Source: Campylobacter vulpis
Lineage (GTDB): Bacteria; Campylobacterota; Campylobacteria; Campylobacterales; Campylobacteraceae
Direction of reading: 5' to 3'
Assembly: GCF_014217995.1 (NCBI RefSeq)
Contig: NZ_CP041617.1
Span: 1,240,001 to 1,304,000 of the forward strand
DNA: 64,000 nt
This document shows, one piece after another, positions 1-8,392 of this stretch. Below the pieces are notes generated by a model. It did not search any database. It was not told the DNA's origin and worked only from the letters and a program-made list of their open reading frames with translations. The position numbers and the translations under genes are program-made. Position 1 is the stretch's first letter. Each line of letters opens with the position of its first letter.

Positions 1-561
1 CTCACTCCAAACGCCTTAATAATCGAAATTCAAAGAGAAGAAAAGCTTTTAAATTTTCTCATTACACCAAAAACTGGACAAGCTTATAATGAATTTGGAC
101 AAATCATGCCAAAACTGCAACTTGGAATAGCTCCAAGTAATGAAAAAATAAGCGTTAGCTACACAGGCTTACAAAGTTTAAGCTATGCCTTAGATGAAAG
201 CATAAAAGCTTCTACTCTTATTATAAAAGGACTTTTCAAACTCATCAATGGCGATATAGAAGCAAAAAATTTAGGCGGCATCATTACTATGGTTGATTTG
301 ACTTCAAAAGCTGCAGAAATAAGTCTTTCGTGGCTTTTATTTATCACAGCTTTAATTTCTATCAATCTTGGAATTTTAAATCTTTTACCCATACCTATGC
401 TCGATGGAGGACATATTTTATTTAATTTTTACGCCCTTATTTTCAAAAAAGAAGTTCCACAAAAAGCCTTTGAATATCTAAGTTATGGCGGTATGGCTTT
501 ACTTTTAAGCCTAATGCTTTTTGCGACCTTTAATGACATAGTAAGACTAACGCAAAATTAA
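1..561 (+). CDS. rseP: Site-2 protease RseP (M50), C-terminal part, cut by window edge
   Basis: The frame runs in from the left edge, so the N-terminal half with the HEXXH zinc site is outside the window. The visible 186 codons start in what looks like the tail of a PDZ domain and carry the second M50 signature NLLPIPMLDGGH (about fragment residues 128-138), whose Asp is a zinc ligand in the family. Hydrophobic segments lie on both sides and a last membrane helix precedes the stop. The family cleaves substrates inside the inner membrane, such as anti-sigma factors and signal peptide remnants. The substrate here cannot be told from sequence. Partial at the 5' end. Confidence 0.88.
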   Translation, partial: LTPNALIIEIQREEKLLNFLITPKTGQAYNEFGQIMPKLQLGIAPSNEKISVSYTGLQSLSYALDESIKASTLIIKGLFKLINGDIEAKNLGGIITMVDLTSKAAEISLSWLLFITALISINLGILNLLPIPMLDGGHILFNFYALIFKKEVPQKAFEYLSYGGMALLLSLMLFATFNDIVRLTQN

Positions 562-588
562 ATTTAACATAACTTAAGTATATTTAGC

Positions 589-594
589 TATAAT
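589..594 (+). promoter_or_regulatory. Candidate -10 element for rpsF-ssb-rpsR
   Basis: TATAAT in a T/A-rich context, 55 bases upstream of the rpsF start and just after the rseP stop. Campylobacter sigma-70 promoters usually show only a clear -10 with periodic upstream T/A tracts, as here. No start site has been mapped; this is a pattern match. Confidence 0.55.
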
Positions 595-604
595 TCGCCC
601 TTGC

Positions 605-645
605 AATCCTTGCCTGTGAAAATGGGCTTAATATCCACAAGGAGA
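605..645 (+). promoter_or_regulatory. Leader hairpin covering the rpsF ribosome binding site
   Basis: TCCTTG (607-612) can pair with CAAGGA (638-643), which contains most of the AAGGAG Shine-Dalgarno of rpsF. A short inner GCC/GGC pairing stacks on it. Bacterial rpsF leaders often bind the S6:S18 complex for translational feedback. I do not see the CCG bulge reported for that motif, so the autoregulatory role is only an inference. Confidence 0.35.
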
Positions 646-649
646 AAAG

Positions 650-1027
650 ATGAAACATTATGAGGTTTTATTTATTTTAAAGCCTACGCTAACCGAAGAA
701 GAAGTTAGCACGAAGTTGGAATTCGTTAAAGAAATTCTTAGTAAAAATGGTGCAGAAATTCAAACCATTGTGCCTATGGGCACAAGAAAACTCGCGTATA
801 AAATCAAAAAATACGAAAGAGGAACTTATTTTGTCATTTATTTCAAAGCTCCTACAAGTCTAATTGCCGAGCTTGAAAGGGTGCTTAGAATTACCGAAGA
901 GGTTATAAGATTTTTGATTGTTAAATATGAAAATAAGAAAGAAATTTCCGCTTGGGAAAAGCTTTCTCAAGGTATCAAGCAGTCAAAAAAAGAAATTAAA
1001 CCTATAGAAGCCCCTGAAATTCAATAG
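650..1027 (+). CDS. rpsF: Ribosomal protein bS6
   Basis: 125 residues, the usual size. The N-terminus [12 protein letters not shown] and the central [17 protein letters not shown] segment are typical of bS6, a protein of the 30S platform that pairs with bS18. It is preceded by AAGGAG with good spacing and followed after 8 bases by ssb and then rpsR, the classic S6-SSB-S18 operon. The lysine-rich tail (about residues 100-125) is variable in the family. Firm call. Confidence 0.97.
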   Translation: MKHYEVLFILKPTLTEEEVSTKLEFVKEILSKNGAEIQTIVPMGTRKLAYKIKKYERGTYFVIYFKAPTSLIAELERVLRITEEVIRFLIVKYENKKEISAWEKLSQGIKQSKKEIKPIEAPEIQ

Positions 1028-1035
1028 GTAAAAAG

Positions 1036-1533
1036 ATGTTTAACAAAGTTGTTTTGATTGGAAATCTTACTAGAGATATAGAAATGCGTTATGGGCAAAG
1101 TGGAACAGCCATAGGTTCTTCCGCTATCGCTGTTACAAGGAAATTTAGTGTCAATGGCGAGAAACGCGAAGAAACTTGTTTTGTTGATATTACCTTTTTT
1201 GGCAGACAAGCAGAAGTAGCAAATCAATATCTTTCAAAAGGAAGCAAACTTCTCGTTGAGGGGCGTTTAAAATTTGATCAATGGACTGATCAAAATGGTC
1301 AAAATCGCTCTAAACATAGCGTTCAAATTGAAAATATGGAAATGCTGGGTAATAATCAAAATGGTGCAAATAATTTTACCCCTAACAATTACGCAGAAAC
1401 ACAAAGCTACGATCCTTACACTAATGAAAATAGCAAAAAACCTGCACAAAAAACTCCCAATCAAAATCAAGAGAAAATTAGAGAAATCGATGTCGATGCT
1501 TATGATAGTGATGACAGCGATTTACCATTTTAA
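1036..1533 (+). CDS. ssb: Single-stranded DNA-binding protein
   Basis: 165 residues. The N-terminal OB fold (about 1-105) starts MFNKVVLIGNLTRDIEMRY and contains FVDITFFGRQAEVANQYL. A low-complexity Asn/Gln-rich linker follows, and the protein ends in the acidic tip DSDDSDLPF, which docks replication and repair partners. It binds single-stranded DNA as a tetramer at replication forks. It sits between rpsF and rpsR with gaps of 8 and 12 bases, so co-transcription is expected. Confidence 0.96.
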   Translation: MFNKVVLIGNLTRDIEMRYGQSGTAIGSSAIAVTRKFSVNGEKREETCFVDITFFGRQAEVANQYLSKGSKLLVEGRLKFDQWTDQNGQNRSKHSVQIENMEMLGNNQNGANNFTPNNYAETQSYDPYTNENSKKPAQKTPNQNQEKIREIDVDAYDSDDSDLPF

Positions 1534-1545
1534 AAAGGAAAAATT

Positions 1546-1806
1546 ATGGCAGAGAAAAGAAAATATTCACGCAAATATTGCAAATATACAGAGGCTAAGG
1601 TTGAATTTATAGACTATAAAGACACAACGATGCTAAAACACGCTTTATCTGAACGCTTTAAAATTATGCCACGCCGTTTAACAGGCACAAGCAAGAAATA
1701 TCAAGAAATGGTAGAATTAGCCATAAAGCGTGCAAGACATGTAGCTCTTATCCCTTATATAGTCGATAGAAAAAATGTAATTAATAATCCTTTTGAGGGA
1801 TTATAA
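1546..1806 (+). CDS. rpsR: Ribosomal protein bS18
   Basis: 86 basic residues with the family core ([16 protein letters not shown], then [14 protein letters not shown] and [13 protein letters not shown]). It partners bS6 on the 30S platform. Last gene of the operon. The stop lies only 8 bases from the stop of a convergent gene at 1815, leaving no room for a separate terminator hairpin. Confidence 0.96.
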   Translation: MAEKRKYSRKYCKYTEAKVEFIDYKDTTMLKHALSERFKIMPRRLTGTSKKYQEMVELAIKRARHVALIPYIVDRKNVINNPFEGL

Positions 1807-1814
1807 AAACTACC

Positions 1815-2267
1815 CTAAGGCGTCCAAAAGTTCTCTTTTGCGACTAGCCTTAGCTTTTCATTAATGAAAATTTCTTCATTAACTCCTTCATTTAGCTTTG
1901 AAAACACGCTAATATTCACAATAATCACGCCGTCCTTAGATAAATTTGCATCTGAATTAATATTTATCAAACGACCATTTTGACATTCAGCAAAGGCATA
2001 AAAATATTCAAACTTGATTTTATCTTTAACATTAGGATAAGAAAAGCTGATGGAATTTAAGCACTCAAATCCCTCTTTTTTAGCTTGAAAAAGGGCATAT
2101 TTAGCAAGTTCTTTAGTGTTTGTTCTTAAAATTTTAGCTTGAGTATAAGCATAACTATCTTTTAAAAATCTTGGCGTATAGCTTGAAATATTTAATCCCA
2201 CACTTATCGAAAATCCCACAAAAAGCGTTAAAAATACGACACCAAGTAAAACATAAGCTTTTTTCAT
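1815..2267 (-). CDS. Exported membrane-anchored protein linked to the pseudopilins
   Basis: 150 residues from the ATG at 2267. That start overlaps the stop of the upstream gene in an ATGA arrangement, which favours it over an upstream in-frame start at 2318. It has an N-terminal hydrophobic anchor (MKKAYVLLGVVFLTLFVGFSI, about residues 1-25) and a periplasmic tail with two Cys. I do not recognise a named domain. Its position behind two prepilin-like genes suggests a minor pseudopilin or assembly partner of the transformation/type II-like system. It corresponds by position to Cj1078/Cj1079 of C. jejuni (recollection). Confidence 0.6.
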   Translation of the reverse strand: MKKAYVLLGVVFLTLFVGFSISVGLNISSYTPRFLKDSYAYTQAKILRTNTKELAKYALFQAKKEGFECLNSISFSYPNVKDKIKFEYFYAFAECQNGRLININSDANLSKDGVIIVNISVFSKLNEGVNEEIFINEKLRLVAKENFWTP

Positions 2268-2938
2268 AGGATAAGCATTTTTTCTAAACAATGTGAAAAA
2301 TGTGATTTCTGCACACAAATTTTAATCCATAAAGCTCCATTTTGCTCTCTCAATCTAAAATCTTGGACAAAATCGAGCAACAAAGCCTCTTGTTTCAAAT
2401 TTTCATTAAATATTTTGGGTTTGAAGGTGTATTTTAAAGCGTTATCTTCAAATTTGAATTCAACTTTGGCTTTTAAGGGATAAAAAACTCCCTCACTTTG
2501 AAAATTTGCAGGATTTAAAAGCTCAACTTTTCCATCCTTTAAAGCATAAAAGCTCCCATCTTTATCTTTAAAAAGATCTATTTTATTTTGCAAAAGATGA
2601 GCAAAATCACTCTTTGGAGAATAAAAGCTCGTATGATTTTTTAAAATCAACATTGAATTGACTAATTTTAACTTACCATTTTCAAGCACAAAAATACTTT
2701 CATCATCTTTCAAAAAACAGGAGAAATTTTCATTTGTAAATTCCAAATTTACACATTTTAAAAGGATATTTTCCAAATTGAATAGAGTTTGATTTAATTT
2801 TAAAATCACTTCATTTTGCTCCAAAGACTTTAAGTGTAATAAATAAAATTCTCTCAAAGGCTTTGCCATAAGCATAAAAATAATAGAAAAAATAATCAAA
2901 ACAATCATTAATTCAAGCAAACTAAAAGCTTTTTTCAT
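2264..2938 (-). CDS. Prepilin-like protein (type II secretion/competence pseudopilin)
   Basis: 224 residues from the internal ATG at 2938, chosen because it puts the type IV prepilin signature KKAFSLLELMIVLIIFSIIF at the N-terminus, with the conserved Glu five residues after the expected cleavage point. A longer frame from 2968 would bury this signal. The rest is a periplasmic domain with several Cys that I cannot assign. It overlaps the upstream ctsT-like gene by 17 bases and the downstream gene by 4, so the three are one unit. Confidence 0.7.
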   Translation of the reverse strand: MKKAFSLLELMIVLIIFSIIFMLMAKPLREFYLLHLKSLEQNEVILKLNQTLFNLENILLKCVNLEFTNENFSCFLKDDESIFVLENGKLKLVNSMLILKNHTSFYSPKSDFAHLLQNKIDLFKDKDGSFYALKDGKVELLNPANFQSEGVFYPLKAKVEFKFEDNALKYTFKPKIFNENLKQEALLLDFVQDFRLREQNGALWIKICVQKSHFSHCLEKMLIL

Positions 2939-3236
2939 TGTAAAAATACTGCCTATAAGCTTTATCAAAAGGCTCTATTTTTTTTAATTCAAAAATTTCA
3001 TCTTTTACAATTGTCTCTTTTAATCGTAAGGGTTTTAGCATATCATTAGCAACAAAAATTTCTCTATCATTTGAATGCATTAAAAGTCTTGCTTCAAGGG
3101 CGTAGAGTCTTTCAAAAAACTTTAAGGTTGCATTATTTTTATCAACTTGTGTATAAAAAAGCGAAATTGAACTAAAAATAAAAGCCAAGATAATTATAGA
3201 AATTACAAGCTCGACAAAAGAAAATGCTCTTTTCAT
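2922..3236 (-). CDS. ctsT: CtsT-like pseudopilin (natural transformation)
   Basis: 104 residues with a prepilin N-terminus (MKRAFSFVELVISIIILAF, Glu at the +5 position) and a short periplasmic domain. Size and position directly after proC match CtsT of C. jejuni, which is required for natural transformation together with the other Cts type II-like components. The start at 3236 overlaps the proC stop by 4 bases. The symbol rests on position and length as much as on sequence. Confidence 0.7.
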   Translation of the reverse strand: MKRAFSFVELVISIIILAFIFSSISLFYTQVDKNNATLKFFERLYALEARLLMHSNDREIFVANDMLKPLRLKETIVKDEIFELKKIEPFDKAYRQYFYNEKSF

Positions 3237-3967
3237 TTGGAGCTGATATAAACAGCCTCCATAAATGCCGCTCTAATAGCCCTTTCTTCCAACACCTTCA
3301 CGCCTTTTATACTCACACCAGCAGGTGAGCAAACACTTTCTTTGATAAGAGCTGGGTGCTCGTGAGCTAAAAGTGTAGAAAAGCTTTCAAAAAGTCCTTG
3401 CGTGAGCTTTAAACTTAACTCCTTATCTAAACCCCTATACACACCCCCATTTGCAAGAGCCTCAGCCACTAAAGAAAGAAAAGCTGGCGCACAGCCACTT
3501 AAAGCCATAGCACTTGGCATTTGCTTTTCACTACTTAATTCATAAGCATTACCAAAACTTGTTAAAATTTGCACTATCTCTTCTTTAAAAAGCCCATTTT
3601 TTAAGATAAAAGGCGTGGTAGAAGCTTTATATTTAGCAGCGACATTTGGCATAATCCTTGCAATATTTTGAGCTCTAATACACTCTAAATCTTTCAAGCT
3701 AGTATTTGCCAAAACAGAAATTAAAATTCTTGCCTCTCCTTTTAAAATTTGAGACATTTCATTTAAAGCGTAAGGTTTAAAAGCTAAAATAACATTTTTA
3801 TTTTCCAAATCAAATTCGTTATAAAGTAAAGTCTTAAAACCTTCTTTTCTTAAATATTCAAGTTTTTGAACCTCACGCCCCACTATATAAATTTCATAAA
3901 AATCTCTCAAACCATAAGCTAAGGCACTCGCCATAGCACCATTTGCAAGGATATAAATGCTAGACAT
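3233..3967 (-). CDS. proC: Pyrroline-5-carboxylate reductase
   Basis: 244 residues, slightly shorter than the usual 265-280. It makes L-proline from 1-pyrroline-5-carboxylate with NAD(P)H. The N-terminus IYILANGAMASALAYGL is a Rossmann start. ARIMPNVAAKYKASTTP and the C-terminal SGCAPAFLSLVAEALANGGV and SVCSPAGVSIKGVKVLE segments are the family's substrate-binding signatures. It shares an A with fliW upstream and overlaps ctsT downstream by 4 bases. Confidence 0.92.
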   Translation of the reverse strand: MSSIYILANGAMASALAYGLRDFYEIYIVGREVQKLEYLRKEGFKTLLYNEFDLENKNVILAFKPYALNEMSQILKGEARILISVLANTSLKDLECIRAQNIARIMPNVAAKYKASTTPFILKNGLFKEEIVQILTSFGNAYELSSEKQMPSAMALSGCAPAFLSLVAEALANGGVYRGLDKELSLKLTQGLFESFSTLLAHEHPALIKESVCSPAGVSIKGVKVLEERAIRAAFMEAVYISSK

Positions 3968-4356
3968 TATTTTTTAATGTAATTAGAAATTTTTTCTGCT
4001 TGAAAAAAATCAGGATAATGGACCGTATCTAAAATAACTTGTGCCATAGTATTATTATCTAAATTAATTACTACTGGAGCAAGAAAATTTACCGTGGATT
4101 CTTCAATAGTCTTTGCTAAAGCGACTATATTAAAAACCTGCTGTTTAGATTCTGGCGTGAGTGAAAGTAATTCCTGGTAATAAGTAGGTATATCAAATTC
4201 ATAATCAGGGCGTATGAGATAGGGATTAATGAGAACAAAAGAGAAGTCCTTGCCATCAAGGCTTTTAAGCCTGACAAATATCTCATCTATGGTTGTAAAT
4301 TCCATATTCTTAGTTTCTTCAAAACCCAAGATAGGGCACTTAACAGCTAGAGTCAT
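3967..4356 (-). CDS. fliW: Flagellar assembly factor FliW
   Basis: 129 residues, typical length. FliW binds flagellin and antagonises CsrA, coupling flagellin synthesis to export. Family features are the [14 protein letters not shown] start, [17 protein letters not shown] and [16 protein letters not shown]. An AGGAG lies upstream of the ATG. It heads the fliW-proC-ctsT run and is divergent from bamD across about 140 bases. Confidence 0.93.
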   Translation of the reverse strand: MTLAVKCPILGFEETKNMEFTTIDEIFVRLKSLDGKDFSFVLINPYLIRPDYEFDIPTYYQELLSLTPESKQQVFNIVALAKTIEESTVNFLAPVVINLDNNTMAQVILDTVHYPDFFQAEKISNYIKK

Positions 4357-4495
4357 TTTATCTCCTCAAGTTTTATAATTTTAATTTTAACATAAATAAG
4401 CAATAATAATTCCAATTTTTTATTTTTTTACGAAATTAAGGCTTATTAATCAAATTTGATTAAAATTACGCTTTTATTTTAAGTAAGGTTTATCG

Positions 4496-5143
4496 ATGAA
4501 AAAGAAATTATTGATTTTATCTTTGATTATCACTTTTTTCACAGCTTGTAGCACGAAAAATAAAGATGAGCTTTATAATCTTAGCCCATCACAATGGTAT
4601 GCGCAAATTATTAAGGATTTACAGGATAAAGATTTAGAAAAGGCGGACACGCATTATAGCGGTATGGCAAGTGAGCATATTGCAGACCCTCTATTAGAGC
4701 CTATACTCATCATACTAGCTCAAGCACATATGGACGAAGAGGAATATCAACTAGCTGAATTTTACTTAGATGAATATAATAAAAAATTTGGAAATTCCAA
4801 AAATGTCGATTATACGCGCTATCTTAAAATAAAAGCTAAATTTGAAGCCTTTGCTGTGCCAAATCGCAATCAAGCCTTAATGCTCCAAAGTCAGCAAGAA
4901 ATCGATAATTTTCTAAAAGAATATCCAAACACACAATACAAGCCTTTAGTGCAAACTATGCTGACAAAATTTAATATTGCCGTGTTTTATTTAGACAGCA
5001 CCATAGCGGATTTATACAATAGAACAGATAGACAACAAAGCTATGAGATTTACCAAGAAAAATTACAACAATCAGAATTTTTTGAAAGAAGTATTATAAC
5101 ACCTGAACTTCCTTGGTATAGAGCAATATTTGAAAAATTTTAA
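4496..5143 (+). CDS. bamD: Outer membrane assembly lipoprotein BamD
   Basis: 215 residues. The signal peptide ends in a lipobox (ITFFTACS, Cys about residue 18), followed by tetratricopeptide-like helices with the BamD/YfiO pattern (AQAHMDEEEYQLAEFYLDEY, about residues 80-100). BamD is the essential lipoprotein partner of BamA in beta-barrel insertion. The reading frame ends 21 bases before lon. Confidence 0.9.
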   Translation: MKKKLLILSLIITFFTACSTKNKDELYNLSPSQWYAQIIKDLQDKDLEKADTHYSGMASEHIADPLLEPILIILAQAHMDEEEYQLAEFYLDEYNKKFGNSKNVDYTRYLKIKAKFEAFAVPNRNQALMLQSQQEIDNFLKEYPNTQYKPLVQTMLTKFNIAVFYLDSTIADLYNRTDRQQSYEIYQEKLQQSEFFERSIITPELPWYRAIFEKF

Positions 5144-5164
5144 GAGTTAAAAATAGGAGAAATG

Positions 5165-7540
5165 ATGGAATTAGAAGACATAGTGGCTGTTAGGCAAATT
5201 TTTCCCGTTTTAATTGAAGATGAGCTATTTTTATATCCTTTTATGATAACACCCATCTTTATTAACGATTCTAAAAATTCTAGTGCTTTAGATAAAGCTC
5301 TTAAAGATGATAATATGATTTTCGTTGCCCCTTCAAAATATGAAAATGGTCGAAGTTTTGATGAAATTTATGATTGTGGCGTTATAGGCAGCATAATGAG
5401 AAAAGTGCCTTTACCAGATGGACGCATAAAAATTCTTTTTCAAGGGCATTCTAAAGCGAGAATTACAAAAAGAATTTCTAACAAACCCCTAGAAGCTAGA
5501 ATTGAACCCATAATCGAAGAAGAACTAGAACCCAAAAAAAAGAAAGCTCTTTTAGATGTTGTAAAGGAAAAAGTAAAAATTCTCTCTAACATTAGCCATT
5601 ATTTTTCACCCGATTTGCTAAGAACCATTGAAGAGGGTGTCGATGCTTCAAGAATTTGCGATTTGATTTTAAATACCATAAGGATAAAAAAGCAAGATGC
5701 TTACGAATTTTTTATCCTTTCAAATTTAGAAATCAAACTTATCAAACTTATTGATTTGTTAGTGGAAGAAATCGAAACCAATCGCTTACAAAAAGATATC
5801 AAAAATAAGGCACACTTAAGAATTGACAAAGCAAATAAAGAATATTTTCTTAAAGAGCAATTAAGACAAATTCAAAGAGAATTGGGCTCAGACACACAAA
5901 AAGAAGATGAAGTCAAAGAATATTACAAAAAACTAGAACTCAAAAAGCCTTTTATGCACGAAGATGCCTACAAAGAAATCAAAAAGCAAATTGAAAAATT
6001 TGACAGAATTCATCAAGACAATTCAGAAGCCTCTATGATACAAACCTACATAGAAACGGCTCTTGATGTGCCTTTTGAAAAAATTTCTAAGAAAAAACTT
6101 AGCATTAAAGAAGTTATTAAGCAATTAGAACACGACCATTACGCCTTAGAAAAGCCTAAAAGACGCATTGAAGAATATTTTGCCGTGCGTGAGCTTTTAG
6201 AAAAAAGAAAGATAAATGATAAAGACGGAGCAAAAGTTATATTATGCTTTTACGGACCTCCGGGCGTGGGTAAAACCTCTCTTGCAAATTCCGTAGCAAA
6301 AGCACTTAAAAGAGAATTGATTCGCATAGCTTTAGGAGGACTTGAAGACGTCAATGAGCTTCGCGGACATCGTCGCACTTATATAGGAGCAATGCCTGGA
6401 CGCATTACGCAGGGCTTGATAGAGGCTGGACAAATTAATCCAGTCATCGTGCTTGATGAGATAGATAAGCTTAATCGCAGCTTTAGAGGTGATCCATCTG
6501 CTGTTTTACTAGAAATTTTAGACCCAGAGCAAAACTCTAAATTTAGGGATTATTATCTTAATTTTAATTTGGATTTAAGTAAAGCTATTTTCATTGCCAC
6601 TGCAAATGATATTAGCAATATCCCCTCTCCATTAAGAGATAGAATGGAATTTATCGAGCTAAGTTCTTATACGCCTAATGAAAAATTTCAAATCACAAAA
6701 AATTATCTTATCCCAGATGAGCTTAAAAAGCACGGCTTAAAAGCTAGCGAATTCAGTGTGAGTAAAGATGGGATTGAATTACTCATTAGTGATTATACTA
6801 GAGAGTCTGGTGTAAGAACTTTACGCCGTAAAATTGCCGAGCTTTGCCGTAAGACTGCCAAACAAATTTTACTTGAAGAAACTAAGAAAATTAACATTAA
6901 TGCTAAAAATTTACACACTTTCTTAGATAAAAAAGTCTATGAAATTCAAAAAAGAGAAAGAGAAAATAAAATAGGGCAGGTTAATGGACTAGCTTGGACT
7001 GCTGTGGGTGGAGATGTGCTAAAGGTTGAGGCAATTAAAATTAAGGGCAAAGGTGAATTGATGCTAACAGGTTCTTTAGGTGATGTGATGAAAGAATCTG
7101 CCAAAATCGCCTTTAGCGTCATTAAAGTCCTAATTGATGAAGGCAAACTTAAATTTCCTAAAAAAGCTTTGTTGGATAGCAAAACAAATATCTATGAGCA
7201 ATATAATCTCCATATCCATGTCCCAGATGGAGCAACTCCAAAAGACGGACCAAGTGCTGGCATTACTATGGCTACGGCTATGGCGTCCATTTTTAGTGAA
7301 AAAAAGGTGCGAAGTGATGTGGCGATGACAGGTGAGCTTGACTTAAATGGGAGGGTTCTGCCCATAGGTGGTTTAAAAGAAAAGCTTATAGCCGCTTATA
7401 AAGCTGAAATGACAACAGCACTCATTCCTACAAAAAATTACGAAAGAGATTTAAAAGATATCCCACAAGAAATAAGGGACAATATGAAAATTATCGCTGT
7501 AAGGGAATTTGAGGAAGTGTTAAAATATTCTTTAATGTGA
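5165..7540 (+). CDS. lon: ATP-dependent protease Lon
   Basis: 791 residues. N-terminal substrate domain (about 10-200), AAA+ module with Walker A GPPGVGKTS (about residue 365) and Walker B VIVLDEIDK, then the protease domain with the catalytic Ser in PKDGPSAG and a downstream Lys. It degrades misfolded and regulatory proteins in the cytosol. Two adjacent ATGs occur at 5162 and 5165; AGGAG at 5155-5159 is 5 bases from the second and only 2 from the first, so I use 5165. Confidence 0.97.
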   Translation: MELEDIVAVRQIFPVLIEDELFLYPFMITPIFINDSKNSSALDKALKDDNMIFVAPSKYENGRSFDEIYDCGVIGSIMRKVPLPDGRIKILFQGHSKARITKRISNKPLEARIEPIIEEELEPKKKKALLDVVKEKVKILSNISHYFSPDLLRTIEEGVDASRICDLILNTIRIKKQDAYEFFILSNLEIKLIKLIDLLVEEIETNRLQKDIKNKAHLRIDKANKEYFLKEQLRQIQRELGSDTQKEDEVKEYYKKLELKKPFMHEDAYKEIKKQIEKFDRIHQDNSEASMIQTYIETALDVPFEKISKKKLSIKEVIKQLEHDHYALEKPKRRIEEYFAVRELLEKRKINDKDGAKVILCFYGPPGVGKTSLANSVAKALKRELIRIALGGLEDVNELRGHRRTYIGAMPGRITQGLIEAGQINPVIVLDEIDKLNRSFRGDPSAVLLEILDPEQNSKFRDYYLNFNLDLSKAIFIATANDISNIPSPLRDRMEFIELSSYTPNEKFQITKNYLIPDELKKHGLKASEFSVSKDGIELLISDYTRESGVRTLRRKIAELCRKTAKQILLEETKKININAKNLHTFLDKKVYEIQKRERENKIGQVNGLAWTAVGGDVLKVEAIKIKGKGELMLTGSLGDVMKESAKIAFSVIKVLIDEGKLKFPKKALLDSKTNIYEQYNLHIHVPDGATPKDGPSAGITMATAMASIFSEKKVRSDVAMTGELDLNGRVLPIGGLKEKLIAAYKAEMTTALIPTKNYERDLKDIPQEIRDNMKIIAVREFEEVLKYSLM

Positions 7541-7554
7541 TATTTGCATTATTT

Positions 7555-7595
7555 TCTATAAATGAGGGTATGAAGCCAAAACCCTTATTTATAGA
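7555..7595. terminator. Long hairpin between convergent lon and the GNAT gene
   Basis: Arms 7555-7569 and 7581-7595 form a 15-bp stem with one G-U wobble and an 11-base loop. It lies between two genes that end towards each other, which suits a bidirectional 3'-end structure. Neither side has a good T run, so it may be an RNA-stabilising or processing hairpin rather than a classic intrinsic terminator. Confidence 0.5.
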
Positions 7596-7657
7596 TATTA
7601 AATACTAATTCAATAAGCTTAAATTTCACAAAGTGAAAAATGATAAAATCGCTATTA

Positions 7658-8392
7658 TCACTCTTTAAAATAAAAATTAAATTCGTTTTTAGTGTAACTA
7701 AACCCTGCTTTCTCATAGAAGCGGACGGCTTTTTGATTGAGTTTATCTACAAAAAGTTTTAGTTGTGTTTTTGGGTGGCGTTTGATGAGGGTATTTAGTA
7801 AGGCAAAGGCGACATTTTTGTGGGCTAAATTCTCACGCACAGCGATAAAGTCGATATATAAGCCATTTAAAATATTAGTATAAAGCAATCCTCCGCAAAT
7901 TCTACCCTTTTCTTTGTAAATGAGGCATTGATGTAATTTATCCTCAAGTTCTTTTAAGGAAAATAAAAAAAGATAAGTTGTATCAAAAAACTGCGAAAAA
8001 AACTTCCTAAGCTCCGCAATATCTTCATTTTTAGCCTCTTCGATGAAAGAATAATTTTGCGGAGTAAATGTGGGGCTTAAAAGTTGCATTTGAGCGTGTT
8101 TAATGAGTATATTAAAGCCGTTAAGTTTAAGAAATTCTTCATTTTGTGTGAGATAGGTAGGATTTTTACCTAAAATTTTTACAAAACTTTTTTGTAATTT
8201 AAAATCTCGCACTTCACGGACGAAATAATATAAAAAGTTATGCCTATCATAGAAGAAAAAATTCTCCCCATTTTGCAAGATTGTGATATTTTGGAGTTTA
8301 AGCTCTTCTTCAAAAAAGCTTAAATTTTCTAAATGGTTACTTAATTTAAAGCCCTCGTAATAAAATCGTTTAAATTCCTCAAATTGACGCAT
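7658..8392 (-). CDS. GNAT-family N-acyltransferase, clustered with adenylating ligase
   Basis: 244 residues. The C-terminal half (about 110-244) looks like a GNAT fold: YIDFIAVRENLAHKNVAFAL is the acyl-CoA/pantetheine-loop region and LNQKAVRFYEKAGF the terminal signature. The N-terminal half is Phe/Tyr-rich and unassigned. Its start overlaps the end of the ligase gene by 14 bases, so they are probably translated together. I infer that it transfers the group activated by the ligase and carried by the ACP at 11175 onto an amine, perhaps of a sugar. The acceptor is unknown. Confidence 0.7.
   Translation of the reverse strand: MRQFEEFKRFYYEGFKLSNHLENLSFFEEELKLQNITILQNGENFFFYDRHNFLYYFVREVRDFKLQKSFVKILGKNPTYLTQNEEFLKLNGFNILIKHAQMQLLSPTFTPQNYSFIEEAKNEDIAELRKFFSQFFDTTYLFLFSLKELEDKLHQCLIYKEKGRICGGLLYTNILNGLYIDFIAVRENLAHKNVAFALLNTLIKRHPKTQLKLFVDKLNQKAVRFYEKAGFSYTKNEFNFYFKE

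Noticed and set aside
1274-1612. 112-codon frame overlapping ssb and rpsR
   Set aside because: Ile/Lys/Met-rich out-of-frame reading of ssb.
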